Positions 48,658 to 57,838 of a DNA stretch of 64,000 nucleotides are shown one piece after another. The stretch covers positions 24,419 to 88,418 of the forward strand of contig MPOS01000018.1 of NCBI GenBank assembly GCA_001896555.1, read 5' to 3'. This DNA is from Candidatus Phosphitivorax anaerolimi (lineage in GTDB: Bacteria > Desulfobacterota > Desulfomonilia > UBA1062). The notes beneath the pieces were generated by a model that did not search any database, had not been told where the DNA came from, and was given only the letters and a program-made list of their open reading frames with translations. Made by a program: the position numbers and the translations under genes. Every line of letters begins with the position of its first letter. Within the stretch, counting starts at the first letter, position 1.

Positions 48658-48736
48658 GAATCATCCGCTGTTCCATTCGGCAGGCAGCGCTGACCGGTTT
48701 TTCGGCTCCCCGCTCGGCATCCCCTCCCGGGCTGCC

Positions 48737-49180
48737 CTATCTGACCAGGAGGACGGGGCACCCGGCATGATGAACCACCTTGTCTGCCACGCTGCCGGTT
48801 AAATGCCCGATGAGGCTCGATCTCCCGTGAGACCCGACGATGATCAAATCGGCCTTTTTGTCTTCCTGCTCCTTGAGTATCTCCTCTGCAGCCTTGCCTA
48901 TTCTCACGTCAAAGGTGATACCCACCTTCCTGATCCTGGTCAGGTTCTCCACCTCGGTGCGCATCTTTTCCCGTGCTGCCTGCATGCTCTGTTCCTCGAT
49001 CTGTCTGACCGTGCCCTCGCTGATGCAGTAGTCATTGACGCATTGCTGGATCGTCTCCACTACATGGACGAGGAACACCTGAGCCTCACAGGCCTTGGCA
49101 ATGTCGAGTGCATAGTTCAAGGCCCTGTCGGAATGCTCCGAAAAATCAGTTGCCGCCACAATTCGTTTCGGCACAGGCAT
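48737..49180 (-). CDS. Universal stress protein (UspA family)
   Basis: A 147-residue USP. KRIVAATDFSEHSDRALNYAL is the N-terminal strand-helix, and the ATP-binding motif G-2x-G-9x-G-S/T is complete in GSHGRSSLIGHLTGS. CPVLLVR is the typical end. It is likely an ATP-binding stress protein. GGAGGTGGGAG precedes ATG; the extra N-terminal frame upstream is not real. It stands alone between the OmpA genes and the ferredoxin operon, on the opposite strand to the OmpA genes. Confidence 0.93.
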   Translation of the reverse strand: MPVPKRIVAATDFSEHSDRALNYALDIAKACEAQVFLVHVVETIQQCVNDYCISEGTVRQIEEQSMQAAREKMRTEVENLTRIRKVGITFDVRIGKAAEEILKEQEDKKADLIIVGSHGRSSLIGHLTGSVADKVVHHAGCPVLLVR

Positions 49181-49422
49181 GTGCTCCCACCTCCTTGGCG
49201 GAAACGGGCCTTTGCCTTGCTCGTACGGAATTGCCCGCCAATTCCGGGTTGTTCGTATGAATGCCTGCCGCAAAAGCCTGATCCGCTGAGAAAGCCCTTG
49301 ATCTCGCCGCTGGCTGCATCGGGAGCGCTCATTCCGCCCTCCCGCTCACCCGGCTGCGGGGCTGTTCTCTAATAATCCTTGTACGAGCTGGCCGGCGTTT
49401 CTCAAGACAGCTTCTACCGGGA

Positions 49423-50199
49423 TCAGGAGAGCACGGGCAGTATCCGGCCGGGGGTGGGGATGCAGACGTCCACCGGGCCTTCCTGGAGGATTTTGCCCTG
49501 CCTGCTGATCATGATGTGGCTCAAGGGGATGTCCGAGCCCGCCGCCTTCAACGCCTCTCGCGCCGCCCGGATGAACCCGCTGCAGCAGGGCACCTCCATG
49601 TGCACCACGCATAGACTCCTGATGCCGCCGTAGCGGATGATGTCCGTGAGCCTCTCGATGTGTGCGCCTAAGTCATCCAGCTTGGGGCATCCCATGGCCA
49701 CGGCCTTTTTCCGAAGCAGCCTATGGTGGAGGTCGGGCAGGCACAGTGCGCAGCAGTCTGCCATGAGCAGCAGGTCTGCATTCTGCAGAAAGGGCGCCCG
49801 GGGATTGATGAGCTGGAGCTTGACAGGGAAGTGCGTAAGAGCCGATTTGACATCACCGTGCGGCATGTCACAGCCGTCATCTTCGGCGCCTGCATTTATC
49901 ACCATCGCTGCGGTTCCCGGGCAGCCGCAGGCAAGGGGTTCAACTCGTTCAGGCTCGTGTGAGGACCTTTGAAGTGCCTCGACCGCCTTTTCGTCGAATG
50001 CCTCCGCCTCCCGCTCGATGATGGTGAGCGCACCGGTTGGGCACTCGCCGATGCATGCGCCCAGGCCGTCGCAGTAGACATCGCTCACGAGCCTGGCCTT
50101 GCCGTCGATCAGCTTGAGCGCCCCTTCAGCGCAGGCGAGGATACACTGGCCGCAACCGTTGCACAGCTCTTCGTCGATCTGAATGATCTTTCGTTTCAT
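49423..50199 (-). CDS. Cys-rich 4Fe-4S protein next to hcp
   Basis: A 258-residue protein. Two ferredoxin clusters lie at residues 13-56 (CNGCGQCILAC, then CDGLGACIGEC, each CX2CX2CX3C or the CX4 variant). The rest is unusual: LACGCPG, MADCCALCLPD, VAMGCPK and EVPCCSGF give more Cys that could bind further clusters or metal. Residues 150-258 resemble a regulatory/binding domain. It is downstream of hcp on the same strand, probably the electron donor. In Desulfovibrio hcp is often followed by a ferredoxin-like gene (frdX), a fitting parallel. MKRKI follows GGAG. Confidence 0.85.
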   Translation of the reverse strand: MKRKIIQIDEELCNGCGQCILACAEGALKLIDGKARLVSDVYCDGLGACIGECPTGALTIIEREAEAFDEKAVEALQRSSHEPERVEPLACGCPGTAAMVINAGAEDDGCDMPHGDVKSALTHFPVKLQLINPRAPFLQNADLLLMADCCALCLPDLHHRLLRKKAVAMGCPKLDDLGAHIERLTDIIRYGGIRSLCVVHMEVPCCSGFIRAAREALKAAGSDIPLSHIMISRQGKILQEGPVDVCIPTPGRILPVLS

Positions 50200-50352
50200 G
50201 GTCTTCTCCTTATTAAGAGTTGCATCTTCCTTCTCAGGCCCGCTTCGAGGGGACTTTAAGAAGGGATGGTCACACTCCCTGCCCCTCAGGCTTCAAGAGG
50301 GGCCATGGTGTGCCGTCTAAAACCCATACCACCCATTTGTGGATGAACAGAA

Positions 50353-50385
50353 CCGGGCCTTCCGGAGTACAAAGGGAAGGCCCGG
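50353..50385 (-). terminator. Perfect 11-bp hairpin downstream of hcp
   Basis: CCGGGCCTTCC (50353-50363) and GGAAGGCCCGG (50375-50385) form an 11-bp perfect stem with an 11-base loop, just after the leftward hcp stop. In the leftward direction it is followed by TTCTGTT, a weak T tract. It lies between hcp and the ferredoxin gene, so it may only reduce downstream expression. Confidence 0.6.
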
Positions 50386-50395
50386 CCGTGTTTCC

Positions 50396-52024
50396 CTACC
50401 TGCCTTCCCGGATGGCGGCCAGGTCGTCCTGCACGTTGCCGGTGGGCATGATGTCGAACTTTTCCACCAGCACTTTTGCAACGTTCGGCGACAGGAACGC
50501 GGGCAGGGTGGGACCCAGGCGGATGTGCTTGACACCCAGGGACAGGAGCGCCAGCAATACCGCCACCGCCTTCTGCTCGTACCATCCGATGTCGAAGGAT
50601 ATGGGCAGCTCGTTGATGTCGTTGAGGCCGAAGACCTCCTTGAGCTTCAGGGCGATGACTGCAAGCGAGTAGGAGTCATTGCACTGCCCGGCGTCGAGCA
50701 CCCGGGGAATGCCGCCGATGTCGCCCAGGCCGAGCTTGTTGTAGCGGTACTTGGCGCAGCCCGCGGTGAGGATTACGGTGTCGTTGGGCAGGGACTGCGC
50801 AAGCTCCGTGAAGTAGCCTCGCGCCTTTGATCTGCCGTCGCAGCCCGCCATGACCACGAAGCGCTTGATTGTGCCTGACTTCACCGCATCCACCACTTTG
50901 TCAGCCAGCTTCATGACCTGTGCGTGGGCAAAGCCTCCCACAATCTCGCCGGTCTCGATCTCCACCGGGGGAGGGCATTCCTTTGCCAGGGCGATGATCT
51001 CGGAGAAGTCCTTGGGCGACCCGTCGAGAGGCTCCGGGATGTGCTTCACATCGGGATAGCCCACCATGCCCGTGGTGAAGATCCGGTGCCTGTAGGAGTC
51101 TTTCACCGGGATCAAGCAGTTGGTGGTCATGAGGATGGGCCCGCCGAACTGTTCGAACTCCTCGTTCTGCCTCCACCAGGCGTTGCCGTAGTTGCCCACG
51201 AAATGCCCGTATTTCTTGAACGCGGGGTAGTAGTTTGCCGGGAGCATCTCGCTGTGTGTGTACACGTCGATGCCAGTGCCTTCGGTCTGCTTCAGGATCT
51301 CCTCGAAATCCTTCAGGTCGTGGCCGGAGACCAGGATGCCCGGATTGCCGCGCACGCCGATATTGACCCTGGAGATCTCCGGGTCGCCGTAGGTTCCTGT
51401 GTTGGCCGCATCCAGCAGGGCCATGGTCTTGACCGCCGTATTCCCGCACTCCATGACCAGATCGATCAGCTCCTGCGCGGTCAAGTCCCTGGTGGTCGCT
51501 TCCAGACCCTTGAGCAGGAAGGAGTAGATGTCAGGGTCTCTATACCCCAGCACCGCAGCGTGCTCGGCATAGGCTGAGATCCCCTTCATGCCGTAGGTGA
51601 GCAGCCAGCGCAGAGAGCGGATGTCTTCGTCGTGTGTCGCAAGGACGCCCACGCTCCGGGCCTTGTCCATGAACTCATCCTCTGTGTCCCCATACCACAC
51701 CGCCGCGTCGGGAGAGGTGAGGGTCAGCTCTGCGGACGCCTTGATCGCCTCCCGCCGCTCCAATGCTTCACGGATGAGTGCACTGATCCGGTCGTTGTCG
51801 AAGTTCACGTTCGTGATGGTGGAAAACAGGGCTTTTGTAATGAATCGGCCCGTTTCCGAGAGGTCGGCCTTTCCCCCCGCCTTCAAGGCACACACGGCGA
51901 GCCCCTTGAGGGCGAACAAGAGGAGATCCTGCAGATTGGCCGTGTCCTCGGTCTTCCCGCACACACCCCTGACGGTGCAGCCGGTGTTCTTTGCCGTTTC
52001 CTGGCACTGGTAACAAAACATCAT
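50396..52024 (-). CDS. hcp: Hybrid cluster protein / hydroxylamine reductase
   Basis: A 542-residue Hcp. The N-terminal cluster is C4-x2-C7-x8-C16-x5-C22 ([13 protein letters not shown]), the spacing seen in strict anaerobes. Hybrid-cluster ligands are visible in [40 protein letters not shown] and [11 protein letters not shown], with the Glu in QNEEFE or similar. It reduces NO to N2O and/or hydroxylamine and protects against nitrosative stress. Two ATGs follow AGGAGG; the first is used. It is divergent from an HcpR-like gene across a palindrome and followed by the 4Fe-4S protein. Confidence 0.97.
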   Translation of the reverse strand: MMFCYQCQETAKNTGCTVRGVCGKTEDTANLQDLLLFALKGLAVCALKAGGKADLSETGRFITKALFSTITNVNFDNDRISALIREALERREAIKASAELTLTSPDAAVWYGDTEDEFMDKARSVGVLATHDEDIRSLRWLLTYGMKGISAYAEHAAVLGYRDPDIYSFLLKGLEATTRDLTAQELIDLVMECGNTAVKTMALLDAANTGTYGDPEISRVNIGVRGNPGILVSGHDLKDFEEILKQTEGTGIDVYTHSEMLPANYYPAFKKYGHFVGNYGNAWWRQNEEFEQFGGPILMTTNCLIPVKDSYRHRIFTTGMVGYPDVKHIPEPLDGSPKDFSEIIALAKECPPPVEIETGEIVGGFAHAQVMKLADKVVDAVKSGTIKRFVVMAGCDGRSKARGYFTELAQSLPNDTVILTAGCAKYRYNKLGLGDIGGIPRVLDAGQCNDSYSLAVIALKLKEVFGLNDINELPISFDIGWYEQKAVAVLLALLSLGVKHIRLGPTLPAFLSPNVAKVLVEKFDIMPTGNVQDDLAAIREGR

Positions 52025-52083
52025 TTTTTACCTCCTGAACTTTTTTAATGAACAAAGGATATCACTATGAAAATAAGAAGAAC

Positions 52084-52097
52084 TTGACTTGGGTCAA
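52084..52097. promoter_or_regulatory. Perfect TTGAC-N4-GTCAA palindrome, HcpR operator candidate
   Basis: TTGAC (52084-52088), TTGG, GTCAA (52093-52097). It is 60 bases before hcp and 43 before the regulator gene, so it could serve both. It matches the TTGAC-type palindrome reported, as I recall, for HcpR sites in Desulfovibrio-like bacteria. Confidence 0.75.
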
Positions 52098-52139
52098 ATA
52101 TCAAAGAAAATATGCCCACACAAAAAACAAGGATAACCC

Positions 52140-52844
52140 ATGGAACTGACCGATATTCTCAAAGACGCCTTCCCATCGCTCTCGGATGAGTCTCTTGCCC
52201 TGATCGCGGGCCGCTGCAGCCTGGCCGAGTATCCCAAAAGCGAGGTCCTCTTCCTGGAGGGGGACAGGGGCAGTCATTTCTTTTACCTGATCGAGGGTGC
52301 GATCAAGATCTTCAAGACATCTCCTGCAGGGCAGGAAATCGTGCTCAAGCTCCTGGAGCCGGGCACCTTTTTCGGCGAGGTGATCCTCCTTGAGAAAAAC
52401 GAGTATCCGGTGAGCGCGGTGGCGCTCACCGGCTCGCGGGTGGTCCGGATCCCTGCAGACCGGTTCGTCGAGCTGCTCGACGAGCGGTCTTTCCGCAACG
52501 ACTTCATCGCCATGCTCATGGCCAAGCAGCGCTACCTCACCGAGAGGGTCCTCTACCTCACGAGCTACGACGTGGAAGAACGGTTTTTCCGCTTCCTCAT
52601 CGACAGGTACGGCCTTCGCACCTCCTATGATCTGGACATCTCGAAGAAAGACATCGCATCCGCCATCGGCACCATCCCCGAAACCCTGTCCCGGTTGATC
52701 GACCGGCTCAAGCGCCGCGAGGTCATATCCTGGACCGGCAGCACCTTGGTGGTGCAGGCCGACTACCTGGAGCAGTTTTCCCCGGATGATACTTCAGATT
52801 TTCCGCCGGACCGGATGCTCCCTGGAAAAGGGCGTATCCCATGA
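52140..52844 (+). CDS. hcpR: Crp/Fnr-family regulator, HcpR-like
   Basis: A 234-residue regulator: cyclic-nucleotide-type beta-roll (about 15-125, with EGDRGSHFFYLIEGAIKIF and GTFFGEVILLEK), a dimer helix, and a C-terminal HTH about 165-215 (ISKKDIASAIGTIPETLSRLIDRLKRR). No conserved Cys set for a 4Fe-4S Fnr cluster is present. Divergent position from hcp plus the shared palindrome support HcpR, a heme or nitrosative stress sensor of anaerobes. AAGGATAACCC is upstream. Its stop overlaps the tex start (ATGA). Confidence 0.85.
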   Translation: MELTDILKDAFPSLSDESLALIAGRCSLAEYPKSEVLFLEGDRGSHFFYLIEGAIKIFKTSPAGQEIVLKLLEPGTFFGEVILLEKNEYPVSAVALTGSRVVRIPADRFVELLDERSFRNDFIAMLMAKQRYLTERVLYLTSYDVEERFFRFLIDRYGLRTSYDLDISKKDIASAIGTIPETLSRLIDRLKRREVISWTGSTLVVQADYLEQFSPDDTSDFPPDRMLPGKGRIP

Positions 52845-54994
52845 GCGAATCGAGAGAATCCCACCACCTTACCATCGCCCACGAGCTCAGGATCAGGCCA
52901 CAGCAGGTCAGCGCCGTCGCAGGCCTTCTGGCGGAAGGGGCCACGGTGCCTTTTATCGCCCGCTACCGCAAGGAGCTCACGGGCTCGCTCGACGAGGTGG
53001 CCGTGGCGGCTATAAGGGACCGGCTGGGCGAGCTTGAGGCCCTCGATTCCAGAAGAGAGGCGATCATCCGCTCCCTGACCGAACAGGGCGTGCTCACCGA
53101 GGAGCTGAGCGCTGCGGTCAACAGCGCCCGGACCCTGCCCGAGCTGGAAGATATTTATCTGCCCTATCGGCCGAAGAGGAGAACCCGGGCCATGATGGCC
53201 CGCGAAAAGGGGCTCGAGCCCCTGGCGGATATCCTATTCAGGCAGCAAACCGGCACCGACCCTCAAGCCGAGGCCCAGGCGTTCGTGAATCCGGAAAAGG
53301 GCGTAGAGAGTGTGGAAGAGGCCCTGGCGGGCGCACGGGACATCATCGCGGAGCGGATCGCGGAGGACGCCGAGGTGAGGGCTGCCTTGAGGGCCCTGTT
53401 CGAGAAAGAGGCGCAGCTCAGGTCCGAGGTCTACACGGGCGCAGAGGAAGACGCCGCCACCTACCGTGACTATTTCGATTGGCAGGAAAAGGCTGCCACA
53501 GCGCCAAGCCACAGGATCCTGGCCATATTCAGAGGGAACCGCGAGGCCCTGCTCAAGGTCTCTGTCCGCCCGCCCCAGGACCGCGCCCTTGCCGTGCTCA
53601 CGGGCATGGTACTTCAAGGTCAGTGCCCCTCAGCCGAGCAGGTGTTGCTCGCGGTCGAAGACAGCTACAAGCGCCTGCTCATGCCGTCACTGGAAAACGA
53701 GATGAAGGCCGCCCTCAAGGAGCGCGCGGACGACGAGGCCATCGCGGTCTTTGCCAAAAACCTGCGGGAGCTCCTCATGGCGCCTCCCTTAGGGGAAAAG
53801 CGGGTGCTCGCGATCGATCCGGGCTATCGCACCGGATGCAAGGTGGTGTGTCTGGGCGCCCAGGGCGCGCTTCTCCACCACGACGTGATCTATCCGACTG
53901 CATCGAGTGAGAAAGAGGTCGAAGAGGCGGGCAGGACCCTCAAACGTCTGGTGGAGAGGTTCGATATCGAGGCGATCGCCATCGGAAACGGCACCGCGAG
54001 CCGGGAGACAGAGCGATTCGTGCGGGGATTGAAGCTCGAGGTGCCGGTGATCGTGGTCAATGAGAGCGGCGCGTCGGTCTACTCGGCGTCTGAGACGGCT
54101 AGGCGGGAGTTCCCGGATCACGACGTCACGGTCCGCGGGGCCGTGTCCATTGGCAGGCGCCTCATGGACCCCCTGGCCGAACTCGTCAAGATCGACCCCA
54201 AGTCCATCGGCGTGGGCCAGTACCAGCACGATGTGGACCAGGCGAAGCTCAAGCGCAAGCTCGATGATGTGGTGGAGAGCTGCGTCAATGCCGTGGGGGT
54301 CGATGTCAACACCGCGAGCCCCGAACTGCTCACCTTTGTCTCCGGCCTGGGACCGGTCCTGGCGGCGAACATCGTCGCGTACCGGGACAAAAACGGCCCG
54401 TTCACCACACGGACCGGCCTCAAGAAGGTGCCCCGGCTCGGCGCAAAGGCCTTCGAGCTCTCGGCCGGGTTCCTGCGCATCCGGGGCGGGGCCCACCCTT
54501 TGGATGCCAGCGCCGTCCACCCGGAGCGCTATGCCCTGGTTGAGCGGATGGCCCGCGATCTCGGCTGCTCGGTGGAAGACCTCATGCGCTCCAGATCGCT
54601 CAGGGAGCGGATCGACTTGAGACGCTATGTGGACGGCTCTGTTGGCATGCCCACCCTGAAGGACATCATGGCCGAGCTTGACAAGCCCGGCAGAGACCCC
54701 AGGGAGAGCTTCGAGGAGTTCAGCTTCGCAGAAGGGATCACCAGCCTCGACGATCTGGAGCCCGGCATGGAGCTGCCCGGCATCGTCACCAATGTCACCA
54801 ACTTCGGGGCCTTTGTGGACATCGGCGTCCACCAGGACGGTCTGGTGCACATCAGCCAGCTTGCCGACCGCTTCGTCAAGGACCCGCATCAGGTGGTCAG
54901 CGTGGGCCGGCGGGTGAAGGTGAGGGTGCTCGAGGTGGACCGTGTACGCAAGCGGATCTCACTGTCCATGAAGAGCCCTGCCGCGAGGAAGTGA
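52841..54994 (+). CDS. tex: Tex RNA-binding transcription accessory protein
   Basis: A 717-residue protein of normal Tex length. Helical N-terminus, then YqgF-like RNase H fold about 320-445 (VLAIDPGYRTGCKVVCLG, AIGNGTASRETERF), paired HhH about 490-555 (LTFVSGLGPVLAANIV, LKKVPRLGAKAFE), and an S1 domain about 645-712 (LPGIVTNVTNFGAFVDIG, LVHISQLADRF). Tex is needed for stress tolerance and transcription in several bacteria. It starts within the hcpR stop (ATGA), an uncommon link with a nitrosative stress regulator. Confidence 0.97.
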   Translation: MSESRESHHLTIAHELRIRPQQVSAVAGLLAEGATVPFIARYRKELTGSLDEVAVAAIRDRLGELEALDSRREAIIRSLTEQGVLTEELSAAVNSARTLPELEDIYLPYRPKRRTRAMMAREKGLEPLADILFRQQTGTDPQAEAQAFVNPEKGVESVEEALAGARDIIAERIAEDAEVRAALRALFEKEAQLRSEVYTGAEEDAATYRDYFDWQEKAATAPSHRILAIFRGNREALLKVSVRPPQDRALAVLTGMVLQGQCPSAEQVLLAVEDSYKRLLMPSLENEMKAALKERADDEAIAVFAKNLRELLMAPPLGEKRVLAIDPGYRTGCKVVCLGAQGALLHHDVIYPTASSEKEVEEAGRTLKRLVERFDIEAIAIGNGTASRETERFVRGLKLEVPVIVVNESGASVYSASETARREFPDHDVTVRGAVSIGRRLMDPLAELVKIDPKSIGVGQYQHDVDQAKLKRKLDDVVESCVNAVGVDVNTASPELLTFVSGLGPVLAANIVAYRDKNGPFTTRTGLKKVPRLGAKAFELSAGFLRIRGGAHPLDASAVHPERYALVERMARDLGCSVEDLMRSRSLRERIDLRRYVDGSVGMPTLKDIMAELDKPGRDPRESFEEFSFAEGITSLDDLEPGMELPGIVTNVTNFGAFVDIGVHQDGLVHISQLADRFVKDPHQVVSVGRRVKVRVLEVDRVRKRISLSMKSPAARK

Positions 54995-55162
54995 GCCGGA
55001 CCTCTGCAGACTCTCCTATACCGGAAAGAGACCGTTCCACGAGCGATACTCCCACCGAATACGGCAGGGTGTTTGATCAGGGCCGGATAGAGCGCAAGGG
55101 CAAGGAAAGGCCGTAAATCCCTCTTCACCCTGCCTCATGCAGGCTGTCCACTCACTGTCTTT

Positions 55163-56053
55163 TTATGATTGCTCGGGTGGATGTATCCGGGCTGCGATGA
55201 CGCCTGCAGAACTGACCAGGACCGCCCCGGCCGCGGTCAGGGCGTCGATGGACTCGCCCCAGAAGATCCAGCCGATGAGCGCGGCGAATACCACGGCCGC
55301 ATAGATGAAGGGCACCACTACGCTCGCAGGGGCCAGACTGTAGCCCCTGGTCATGAATATCTGCGCCGAAACAGCCACCACGCCTACCAGCAGCAGGACG
55401 AGGAAGGCTTGCCTGCCTGGGGTCTGCCATGCCCACGACAGGGGCAGGGCGGAGATCAGGGTGGAAAACAGGGTGTAGTAGAACACGATCCTGCCCGGGG
55501 GCTCGCTGAACGACATGCGGCGGATGCTCACCATGGCGAGCGAGGCGAGCACGGCCGCGAGCAGCGCAATGAGAGCGACCGGCTGGAAGATCCCGACCCC
55601 GGGCTTGAGGATGAGCAGGACACCGGCAAAGCCGATGACCACCGCCCTGATCACCCTGCGATCCATGGGCTCACGGAGCCAGAGAAAGGCGATGATCGGG
55701 ATAAACAGCGGGCTTGTATAGGAGAGGAGCACTGCTTCGGCCAGCTTCATGTGCGCAAGGGAGTAGAAGTAGCAGTACATGGCCGAGAGCCCTGTTGCCG
55801 CACGAAAGAGATGGAGCGGCACCATGGAGCGCGGAGGGCGCAGCGACACCCCGGTGCGCCGGTAGAGGAGAATCGGCATCAGGAATACGAGAGCGAAGAT
55901 ATTCCGGAAGAACACGACGACCTCGTTGGAGAGCGTGGAGGAGGCGAGCCGGACCAGAGCTCCCATGACGGCGAACATCAGGGCTGCGCCGAGAATGTTG
56001 AGCGCCCCTGTAGCGGGCTTTCCGCCAGTGTATGGTTTGGTTTCCGTAGTCAG
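55163..56053 (-). CDS. DMT/EamA-family transporter, probable CTG start
   Basis: A 296-residue protein with about ten membrane helices in two EamA repeats (for example VVFFRNIFALVFLMPI and VVPFIYAAVVFAALIGWIFWGE). It probably exports a small metabolite. The ATG at 55978 starts in the middle of helix 1, so a longer start is needed: in the same frame a CTG at 56053 has GGAG seven bases upstream and yields MTTETKPYTGGKPATGALNIL, a natural N-terminus. No other ATG, GTG or TTG exists in this stretch. The alternative is a frameshift or mis-sequenced start. Confidence 0.8.
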   Translation of the reverse strand: MTTETKPYTGGKPATGALNILGAALMFAVMGALVRLASSTLSNEVVVFFRNIFALVFLMPILLYRRTGVSLRPPRSMVPLHLFRAATGLSAMYCYFYSLAHMKLAEAVLLSYTSPLFIPIIAFLWLREPMDRRVIRAVVIGFAGVLLILKPGVGIFQPVALIALLAAVLASLAMVSIRRMSFSEPPGRIVFYYTLFSTLISALPLSWAWQTPGRQAFLVLLLVGVVAVSAQIFMTRGYSLAPASVVVPFIYAAVVFAALIGWIFWGESIDALTAAGAVLVSSAGVIAARIHPPEQS

Positions 56054-56565
56054 GCCGATTCTCCATGAGCCGCGCGGGGAGGCGCTTCCGGGCTTTCTCT
56101 CCGAGGATCTCGGGCGAGGGAAGAATGATTACGTCTTTCAATCCTCATCTTCGCACATCCTTGAGGACGTTTAAGAAATGGTGCATCCCCTTTTCGCTTA
56201 CGGCTTCGCCCGGGTCGAAGGGCCTGTCTTTCGGAGGCCCATGCTATTGATAAGCCCCGGCTGCGGGCTCCTGTCCATGCCGTCTCCTGCCTGTAATGGG
56301 CAGAAAATCTAACAGAGAAGGCCAGGTATTGTAAAGAAACAAGAGCATCCGGTTGTGGCACGGGAAACCCTTGTTCTGAAAGCCCGGAAGGGCCGGTCCC
56401 AATCAGAAATACCAACCCTTGTGCTCCGGTTGACTTATATCTGCCCGCTGCGATTTATAATACTAGAAACTGCCGCAGATGGGATGGCCCGGACTTCTTC
56501 CTTTGCCCTGTGCCGGTTTCCGCCGAGGTCGTATCATCACAACCTCTATATGCAAGAGGAGATCC
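56054..56565. other. Divergent intergenic region
   Basis: No gene seen. A hairpin element GGGCCT...AGGCCC at 56219-56240 is a near copy of one at 31578. AAGAGGAGAT lies before the acyltransferase start. Confidence 0.4.
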
Positions 56566-57732
56566 ATGACCCAGGTAGTATCCACAAGACGAAACGATAT
56601 CGACTGGCTGAGAATCTTTGCCACCTATCTACTCTTCGTGTTCTCTGCAGCCAAGGTATTCGACTCAACGCCGTTTTATCATATCAAGAACAGCGAGCTG
56701 TCGAGCTCGTTGAGCTATGTCACCTTTTTCATCTATCAGTGGCACCTGCCGCTGTTTTTTCTCCTGGCGGGATGGTCGCGCAAGACCTCCCTGCAGACGA
56801 GGTCGGGCATGGAGTCGCTCAAGGAGCGCATGTTCAGGCTGGTGATTCCGTTCATCACGGGATGCATCCTCATATGCCCGCTGATCAAGTATGTGGAGCT
56901 GCTCGGGGGGCAGTCTCTGGGGTTTTATGGTTATGTGCGCACAGGCGGACCTGCCGGGAAATCCTTTGGTGCGTTCCTGCCGGACTTTTTCACCCGGCTC
57001 GACACCTTTTCCTGGGCTCACCTGTGGTTTCTCATCTATCTCTTTCTCTTCACCCTGGTGTCGTGGCCGTTCTTCACCTGGCTGCTCAAGAGAAAGGTCA
57101 TGCCCCTGAAAATAGGCAGTACCTTCGTCTACTTGCCCATTGTTCCCCTTGCACTCATCCAGCTCACCATGAGCGGGCGCTGGCCCGACTCTAAAACGCT
57201 CCTCAACGACTGGACCAATATCCTGTATTTTTTCCTGTACTTCGTCCTGGGCTTTGTCATCTCCCGCTACAGCGCATACGAGCGGGCCATCCACAGTGAA
57301 TACCGGCGTGCGGGCATGCTGGGCGCCGGGTTGTTCATCCTGCTTGCCCTGTCCGCATCAGAGCTCGCTATGCCCTCGATCCGGATGATAGCCGCAGCAG
57401 GAGGCTGGTGCATTGTAGTGTGGCTTCTTGGATTCGCCAAGGCCCGCCTGGAGCATATCACGCAGGGGATCTCCTACTTAAGGGAGTCTTCCCTGCCGGT
57501 ATATCTGCTTCATCCGGTTCCCGTAGTCCTCCTGGGGTTTTTCCTGATCGGGCCGGTTCGTGCGGGCATTGCGATGAAGTTCTTATCCCTGCTCGTCCTG
57601 TCCGTTGTCTCCACCATGGCGGCATACCATGTCATGATCCGCAGAATCCCGGTTTTGAGGTGGGCTTTCGGTATGAAGTCAGAACAGAAGCCAGGAGAGA
57701 GCTGGAGGGATCAGGCCACCAACCGGGGGTAG
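56566..57732 (+). CDS. Acyltransferase-3 family membrane protein
   Basis: A 388-residue integral membrane protein with about ten helices (PF01757). RRNDIDWLRIF near residue 9-19 is the family N-terminal motif, with the key Arg/Asp. WHLPLFFLLAGWS (about 60-72), YLHP-like YLLHPVPVV (about 317) and FFLYFVLGFVISRY are typical. Such proteins acylate or succinylate cell-surface glycans and lipids, taking acyl-CoA on the cytoplasmic side. AAGAGGAG sets the start; the extra 29 residues of the longer frame are not convincing. It is monocistronic. Confidence 0.9.
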   Translation: MTQVVSTRRNDIDWLRIFATYLLFVFSAAKVFDSTPFYHIKNSELSSSLSYVTFFIYQWHLPLFFLLAGWSRKTSLQTRSGMESLKERMFRLVIPFITGCILICPLIKYVELLGGQSLGFYGYVRTGGPAGKSFGAFLPDFFTRLDTFSWAHLWFLIYLFLFTLVSWPFFTWLLKRKVMPLKIGSTFVYLPIVPLALIQLTMSGRWPDSKTLLNDWTNILYFFLYFVLGFVISRYSAYERAIHSEYRRAGMLGAGLFILLALSASELAMPSIRMIAAAGGWCIVVWLLGFAKARLEHITQGISYLRESSLPVYLLHPVPVVLLGFFLIGPVRAGIAMKFLSLLVLSVVSTMAAYHVMIRRIPVLRWAFGMKSEQKPGESWRDQATNRG

Positions 57733-57838
57733 AAGGGTTGTCTTCGCGGGGCGGCCGTCCTCGTTTCTCCTGACTGGGGCGAGCTTCCGCAGCCGGGGCA
57801 GGACGTGCAGGGAGAGACGGCCGCCTGCCGCGCGCGCC

